Origin: Roseburia hominis | Lineage (GTDB): Bacteria > Bacillota > Clostridia > Lachnospirales > Lachnospiraceae | Reading direction: 5' to 3' | Assembly: GCA_021771815.1 (NCBI GenBank) | Contig: JAETOE010000027.1 | Span: forward strand, 1 to 64,000 | Length of the DNA stretch: 64,000 nt | In this document: positions 59,583 through 64,000 of the stretch, piece after piece | How positions within the stretch are numbered: the first letter of the stretch is position 1 | Layout: the number at the start of each line of letters is the position of its first letter | The notes under the pieces: model-generated | Told to the model about the DNA's origin: nothing | Database searches by the model: none | What the model saw: the letters and a program-made list of their open reading frames with translations, nothing else | Translations under genes and position numbers: made by a program

Positions 59583-60428
59583 CTACGCAAAAAAATGTTC
59601 CGCCAGCGTAATACTCCCGATATACACCACCGGACCCGTCATGTCGATTCTTCCGTCCGAAGCAAATTCAATCAGCAGCTTGCCGCCGTGCATATGCACC
59701 GTCACACGTTCATCCACCAGTCCCAGCCTGTGCGAAGCCGCGGCTGCGGCGCAGGCTCCTGTTCCCGAGGCAAAGGTATAGCCCGCCCCGCGCTCATAAA
59801 TTTCAATCTGAATATTATTTCGGTCAAGCACCTGACAGAGCTGCATATTGATGCGGTTCGGAAAATACCGTGAATTTTCCACGTACGGTCCAAGGTGCAG
59901 CGCTTTCTTCTTATTCACTTCCTCTAACATCAGCACACAGTTCGGATTTCCCATAGAGACACAGGTTGCATTATAGAAATTGTCGCCGAAAAAGATGGCT
60001 TCATTCACAATCTCCTCCCCGAAGCCCACTGCCGGGATCTCCCCCGCCACGAACTTCGGATATCCCATGTCCACACGCATATAATCTCCATTATCGTCCA
60101 GAAACGTCACTCTCGTCTCTCCCGCCTTCGTGTGCAGCACATAACTCTCTCCCTTGACATAGCCTGCATCCTTTAAGTATCTCGAGAAAATACGGATACC
60201 GTTTCCGCTCTTCTCCGCCTCGCTTCCGTCGGGATTGAAAATTCTTACCCACATCTCCTCCCCAACAAAAAAAGGGCCATAGAGAATTCCGTCCGCCCCG
60301 ACCCCGATGTTCCTCTTGCATAGTGCCTGAATCTGCCTCTCTTGCAGAAGATCGTCATTGCGGTTCGGATCGTAAATCAGATAATCATTCCCCAGCCCGT
60401 GATATTTACGCAGCGTTATTTCTGACAT
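59583..60428 (-). CDS. dapF: Diaminopimelate epimerase-like protein with Ser at the first catalytic Cys
   Basis: This 281-residue protein has the DapF double fold. It would convert LL- to meso-diaminopimelate for lysine and peptidoglycan. The N-terminal KYHGLGNDYLIYD and the second active-site block FASGTGACAAAA, with its Cys, are intact. The first block reads GSEAEKSGNGIRIFSRYL, so the Cys of the usual CGNG motif is Ser. The standard enzyme needs both Cys residues, so activity may be altered, or the protein may be a specialised paralogue. The start at 60428 follows GTTGGAGGCGTTT. Confidence 0.82.
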   Translation of the reverse strand: MSEITLRKYHGLGNDYLIYDPNRNDDLLQERQIQALCKRNIGVGADGILYGPFFVGEEMWVRIFNPDGSEAEKSGNGIRIFSRYLKDAGYVKGESYVLHTKAGETRVTFLDDNGDYMRVDMGYPKFVAGEIPAVGFGEEIVNEAIFFGDNFYNATCVSMGNPNCVLMLEEVNKKKALHLGPYVENSRYFPNRINMQLCQVLDRNNIQIEIYERGAGYTFASGTGACAAAAASHRLGLVDERVTVHMHGGKLLIEFASDGRIDMTGPVVYIGSITLAEHFFA

Positions 60429-60483
60429 AAACGCCTCCAACAGCCTTTCTTATTCTATTATATGCCAAAATATTCCTGCGTGC

Positions 60484-60810
60484 CTATTTCTCCTCATCAT
60501 TCTGTTCAAACAAGCTTCGAATCGCCTCTGTCTTCTCATGAAGAATCTTCTCAATCTGTCCCTTTGTCACTTCATCCTCGACGTAATTCTTGCCATATTC
60601 ACCTGAATACGCACCCGTCGTGACGTTGTAAGCTTCCTCGTGCGTCATCACATCCTCTGTATCCGCGTCGTCATGCATCGTTTCCTCCGGTTCCTCTGCC
60701 GTTTGTGGTTCGTCATACTGCGGTACTGGAATATAATTTACATTCCAGAACTTGACAACGCTCTTCGCAATCCGCTCTCTCTCATTTCTCTCATCAATTC
60801 GATCTTTCAT
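60484..60810 (-). CDS. Acidic hypothetical protein
   Basis: I do not recognise this 108-residue protein. The N-terminal third is basic and helical (RNERERIAKSVVKFWNV), followed by an acidic, Glu/Asp-rich stretch and a helical C-terminus (VTKGQIEKILHEKTEAIRSL). There is no membrane segment or Cys. It lies 55 bases upstream of dapF on the same strand and might be co-transcribed. The ribosome binding site (CAGACAGGGT) is weak. Confidence 0.6.
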   Translation of the reverse strand: MKDRIDERNERERIAKSVVKFWNVNYIPVPQYDEPQTAEEPEETMHDDADTEDVMTHEEAYNVTTGAYSGEYGKNYVEDEVTKGQIEKILHEKTEAIRSLFEQNDEEK

Positions 60811-60936
60811 ACCCTGTCTGCCCCACTCATTTTACTGCGTATCTGTTTCATGCCTTCACAGATACTTTATATTTATTTATACTACAATTTCATCCTTTTT
60901 TCTATATTCTTCTGTATTTCTTTCCGAAAAATCTCT

Positions 60937-60966
60937 GAATAAAATTCCTCCAAATGAAGCATCCTT
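60937..60966 (+). promoter_or_regulatory. Sigma-G/sigma-F type promoter of sigG
   Basis: GAATA (60937-60941), 18 bases, CATCCTT (60960-60966). The -35 matches the forespore sigma-G consensus GHATR exactly and the -10 matches CATHMTA at six of seven bases, with the expected spacing. It suggests forespore expression and autoregulation of sigG. Confidence 0.65.
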
Positions 60967-60998
60967 TTTAACAGAAAATATTTCTGGAGGAACCCATC

Positions 60999-61778
60999 AT
61001 GGCTTCATATAAAGTTGAAATCTGCGGTGTCAATACCGCCAAACTCCCAATTTTAAAAGAGGAGGAAAAAGAAGACCTCTTTGTCCGTATCAAGCAGGGA
61101 GATGCAAAAGCCCGCGAGACATACATCAAGGGGAACCTCCGCCTTGTTCTAAGCGTCATCAAACGCTTTTCCGGCAACCACGAAAACGTGGACGACCTCT
61201 TCCAAATCGGCTGCATCGGACTCATCAAGTCGATTGACAACTTCGATCCGACTATGGGCGTCAAATTCTCCACCTACGCTGTTCCCATGATTATCGGGGA
61301 AATCCGTCGCTATCTGCGCGACAACAACTCGATCCGCGTCAGCCGTTCCTTAAGGGATACCGCCTACAAAGCAATCCACACCAGGGAGATTCTCGCTAAG
61401 ACCTCCTCCAAGGAACCCACCATCGAAGAAATTGCTAAGGAATCCGGTCTGACCAAGGAAGAAATCGTCTTTGCACTCGATGCGATACAAAGCCCGGTCA
61501 GCCTCTATGATCCCGTGTACACCGACGGTGGCGATACACTCTACATCATGGATCAGATCAGCGACAAAAAGAACCGCGAGGACAACTGGATCGAAGAACT
61601 GTCGCTGAGCGATGCCATGGATCACCTGAACGAGCGTGAGAACTATATCTTAAAGCTGCGCTTTTTTGAAGGGAAAACGCAGATGGAGGTTGCGGAGGAA
61701 ATCCATATTTCCCAGGCACAGGTCAGCCGCCTGGAAAAATCGGCGCTCAAATCCATCCGCAACTATCTCTCCATGTAA
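60999..61778 (+). CDS. sigG: RNA polymerase sporulation sigma factor SigG
   Basis: This 259-residue late forespore sigma factor has the N-terminus KVEICGVNTAKLPIL, which is diagnostic of SigG. Region 2 (VDDLFQIGCIGLIKSIDNFD, then VKFSTYAVPMIIGEIRRYL), region 3 and the region 4 helix-turn-helix (GKTQMEVAEEIHISQAQVSR) follow. The start follows TCTGGAGGAACCCATC. It is transcribed away from the acidic hypothetical gene and lies near sigE, as in other spore formers, but on the opposite strand. Confidence 0.97.
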   Translation: MASYKVEICGVNTAKLPILKEEEKEDLFVRIKQGDAKARETYIKGNLRLVLSVIKRFSGNHENVDDLFQIGCIGLIKSIDNFDPTMGVKFSTYAVPMIIGEIRRYLRDNNSIRVSRSLRDTAYKAIHTREILAKTSSKEPTIEEIAKESGLTKEEIVFALDAIQSPVSLYDPVYTDGGDTLYIMDQISDKKNREDNWIEELSLSDAMDHLNERENYILKLRFFEGKTQMEVAEEIHISQAQVSRLEKSALKSIRNYLSM

Positions 61779-61799
61779 GCCCGCATCCGCACGCCGTCA

Positions 61800-63410
61800 C
61801 TATCTGTCCCACTTTTTGCACAGTTCGTTGATCTGATCCGCGAACTTGCCAAGCTCCCGGTTCGGCATACCTTCGCACTTGTGAATCACGGCGATCAGAC
61901 GCTCGCCTGCCGCAAGCAGCCTTGCGAAGATATTGCTGGACACGCGACTTGCTTTCTTCCCTACTGCCGCCTCCCTGGAGCCTTCCTTTATGCAGGCTCC
62001 GGTCAGCAAATCAAATGTGTCTCCACTGTACGGTGCATAAGCGTCCAGTCCTAACTCCCTGTGGATATGGTCGGCGAACTGCTCCGTCACTTTGTCCTCA
62101 CCGTGAACGACGAACACACGCTTCGGCTTTGTCTCAAACGCACCGATCCATTTTGTGAGCTGGTTCACATCCGCATGTCCGCTGATCCCCGGCAGATTCT
62201 CAATCTTCGCCTGGACATCGACCGTCTCACCGAACAGATGCACCTCCTTCGCCCCACCGAGCAATGCATTTCCGAGCGTTCCCGGAACCTGATAGCCCAC
62301 GAAGAGCACCGTGGAATCCTTGCGCCAGAGGTTATGCTTTAAGTGATGCCTGATACGCCCGGCCTCGCACATACCCGATGCGGATATGATAACCTTCGGT
62401 CTTTCATCAAAATTGATCATCTTGGATTCATCACTTGTAATCGCCATCCGAAGCCCCGGAAAACTGATCGGGTTGATTCCCTGGTTGACCAGCGCCATCG
62501 CTTTGTCGCCAAAACAGTCCGCAACGTTCTTATTGAAAATGGTCGTCGCTTCCACTGCCAGCGGGCTGTCCACATACACTTCAAAATCAGGATAGCCCTT
62601 TAACATCTCCTCCATCTTGATTCGGCGGATAAAGAAAAGCATCTCCTGCGTGCGTCCGACAGAAAATGCCGGAATCACAAGATTGCCGCCGCGTGAAAAC
62701 GTATCTGCAATAACTCGGGCAAGCTCCACCGCAAAATCCGGCGGTGCTGCGTGAGTACGATCTCCATATGTGGATTCCATCACAACATAGTCCGCGTCTT
62801 TTATGTATTCCGGATCCTTGATGAGCGGTCTGTTTCCCGGACCGATATCGCCGGAAAATACGAGCTTGCGCTCTTGCTTGCCGCTTTTTGTCTCCTCACT
62901 GACCCACATTTCAATACTTGACGAACCAAGCAGATGCCCGGCATCTACAAACCGTACCTTAAGCCCCTCACAAATTTGCATAACCCTCTGATAATCACAG
63001 GATACGAAATGCGTGAGCACTCCCATCGCATCATTCATGTCGTACATCGGCACAACTTCCGGCTTTCCGGCACGCTTTGCCTTACGGTTCCTCCATTCCG
63101 CCTCGAACATCTGAATATGGGCGCTGTCTTTTAGCATGATCTCGCAGAGCTGATGCGTCGCCTTCGTCGCAAAAATCTGTCCGCGGAAACCATGATTATA
63201 TAACAACGGCAAAAGTCCCGAATGATCGATATGCGCATGTGTCACAAACACATAGTCGATCGCCGCCGCATTCACCGGTATCTCCTGATTCACGTAGAGA
63301 TCCGCGCCCTGCTCCATACCGCAGTCCACAAGGACATGCTTTTCTCCGAACTTCAGATAATGACAGCTTCCTGTCACCTCATGCGCTGCTCCTAAGAATT
63401 CAAGTATCAT
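61800..63410 (-). CDS. Metallo-beta-lactamase/beta-CASP family ribonuclease
   Basis: This 536-residue protein has the metallo-beta-lactamase core with THAHIDHSG, DAGHLLGSSSIE and SGDIGPGNRPL, the beta-CASP domain (about 215-400, ESTYGDRTHA, PAFSVGRTQEML and SASGMCEAGRIRHHL) and the C-terminal GHAD and VVHGED blocks. Such proteins resemble CPSF-73/YSH1-type RNA-processing nucleases. A C-terminal extension of about 75 residues is unassigned. The start follows GGGGGTAAGCAT. Confidence 0.92.
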   Translation of the reverse strand: MILEFLGAAHEVTGSCHYLKFGEKHVLVDCGMEQGADLYVNQEIPVNAAAIDYVFVTHAHIDHSGLLPLLYNHGFRGQIFATKATHQLCEIMLKDSAHIQMFEAEWRNRKAKRAGKPEVVPMYDMNDAMGVLTHFVSCDYQRVMQICEGLKVRFVDAGHLLGSSSIEMWVSEETKSGKQERKLVFSGDIGPGNRPLIKDPEYIKDADYVVMESTYGDRTHAAPPDFAVELARVIADTFSRGGNLVIPAFSVGRTQEMLFFIRRIKMEEMLKGYPDFEVYVDSPLAVEATTIFNKNVADCFGDKAMALVNQGINPISFPGLRMAITSDESKMINFDERPKVIISASGMCEAGRIRHHLKHNLWRKDSTVLFVGYQVPGTLGNALLGGAKEVHLFGETVDVQAKIENLPGISGHADVNQLTKWIGAFETKPKRVFVVHGEDKVTEQFADHIHRELGLDAYAPYSGDTFDLLTGACIKEGSREAAVGKKASRVSSNIFARLLAAGERLIAVIHKCEGMPNRELGKFADQINELCKKWDR

Positions 63411-63443
63411 ATGCTTACCCCCAAGCTTTCTCTTTCTAGTACA

Positions 63444-63472
63444 ATTATACTATGTTTTAGTTCCGGTTACAA
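63444..63472 (-). promoter_or_regulatory. Promoter of the beta-CASP nuclease gene
   Basis: The minus strand has TTGTAA (63467-63472), 17 bases, TATAAT (63444-63449), about 34 bases upstream of the start codon. It lies in the gap after sigE. Confidence 0.7.
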
Positions 63473-63547
63473 TTCTTTTCCCTTGTCATTCTTTTCACAA
63501 TTTTACTGCCGAAAACACATGGAATTTGCATAAAAGCGGTTCCTGCA

Positions 63548-64000
63548 CTATTCGAACCGGACAATTTCTTTCTTTAAGCGTCCCATAATTTTCTTCTCCA
63601 GTCTCGAAATATAGGACTGGGAAATCCCCAGCATATCCGCCACCTCTTTCTGCGTCTTTTCCTCTCCGTTCGCGGAGTTCAGTCCAAAACGCAGTTCTAT
63701 AATCATGCGTTCCCTGCCGGACAGCCGTGCAATCGCTTTTTTCAGCAGCGTTCGTTCAACATCCGTCTCAATATCACGGTAGATGATGTCCTCATCCGTT
63801 CCGAGAATATCGGACAACAGAAGTTCGTTTCCGTCCCAGTCCACATTGAGCGGCTCGTCAATGGAGACTTCCAGCTTCGTCTTGTTATTTCTGCGCAGAT
63901 ACATAAGAATTTCATTTTCAATGCACCGCGACGCATAAGTGGCAAGCTTGATATTTTTTTCCGGATTAAAAGTATTAATCGCCTTGATCAGACCAATTGT
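63548..64000 (-). CDS. sigE: RNA polymerase sporulation sigma factor SigE, 3' part
   Basis: The last 150 residues of SigE are present; the gene runs off the right edge of the window. The frame reads from [15 protein letters not shown] through [17 protein letters not shown] (region 2), the SigE-specific [20 protein letters not shown] segment and the region 4 helix-turn-helix ([20 protein letters not shown]). SigE is the early mother-cell sigma factor, which drives spoIIIA among others. The internal ATG at 63904 is not the start, because the frame is open and conserved upstream of it. Confidence 0.95.
   Translation of the reverse strand, partial: TIGLIKAINTFNPEKNIKLATYASRCIENEILMYLRRNNKTKLEVSIDEPLNVDWDGNELLLSDILGTDEDIIYRDIETDVERTLLKKAIARLSGRERMIIELRFGLNSANGEEKTQKEVADMLGISQSYISRLEKKIMGRLKKEIVRFE

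Overview
This window looks like the chromosome of a spore-forming, obligately anaerobic gut member of the Clostridia, most likely Lachnospiraceae. The reasons are the complete forespore/mother-cell gene set (spoIIIA operon, spoIIM, sigE, sigG), RNase Y, a flavodoxin-like EFR1 protein, a GPH-family sugar importer with glucuronide-degrading enzymes, strong AAGGAGG-type ribosome binding sites, and short typical promoters (TTGACA-N17-TATAAT). I see no insertion sequence, prophage, CRISPR array, tRNA or rRNA. The species cannot be named from this sequence alone.

Layout. 0-2 kb: fructose catabolism (fruK) behind a DeoR-type regulator whose promoter lies inside two arrays of 10-bp phased repeats. 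2-6.7 kb: a MarR-controlled heterodimeric ABC exporter. 6.8-8.8 kb: divergent aroD and DAHP synthase. 8.9-11.6 kb: xerD, spoIIM, a Nudix ADP-ribose pyrophosphatase and a TM2 protein. 11.7-20.5 kb: a glucuronide regulon (GPH symporter, GH3, beta-glucuronidase, fructuronate reductase, mannonate dehydratase) facing a GntR regulator; perfect CTTGTATACAAG palindromes sit in the spacer of both structural-gene promoters. 20.6-24.2 kb: rny, recX and recA with LexA boxes. 24.5-27.4 kb: a sensor EAL protein. 27.6-30.8 kb: a TetR/EFR1 pair, a Fic protein and small proteins.

30.8-37.0 kb: an exopolysaccharide cluster with a BcsA-like PilZ synthase, a BcsB-like anchored protein, an MBOAT acyltransferase and a DHHW/AlgX-type protein. 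37-42.9 kb: thioredoxin, a MalY-type lyase, prfC, deoB and a Cys-rich-domain/metallophosphoesterase fusion. 42.9-45.9 kb: a BMP lipoprotein with a chemoreceptor. 46-51.4 kb: spoIIIAA-AH with spoIIIAB apparently broken. 51.7-60.8 kb: a siroheme nitrite/sulfite reductase, argS, a CAP-domain protein, a histidine phosphatase, metY, a QueT-like transporter and dapF. 61-64 kb: sigG, a beta-CASP nuclease and the 3' part of sigE.

Themes that cut across genes. (1) A GntR operator is built into the promoter spacers of the glucuronide regulon. (2) A family of structured leader elements (nir, queT, and twice in tandem at argS) starts just after the promoter and shares a GCGAG...hairpin...GATTG pattern. 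(3) There are many short tandem duplications at gene ends that recopy a gene's 3' end and, in two cases, its stop codon. (4) A PilZ-bearing polysaccharide synthase lies about 7 kb from an EAL protein, hinting at c-di-GMP control.
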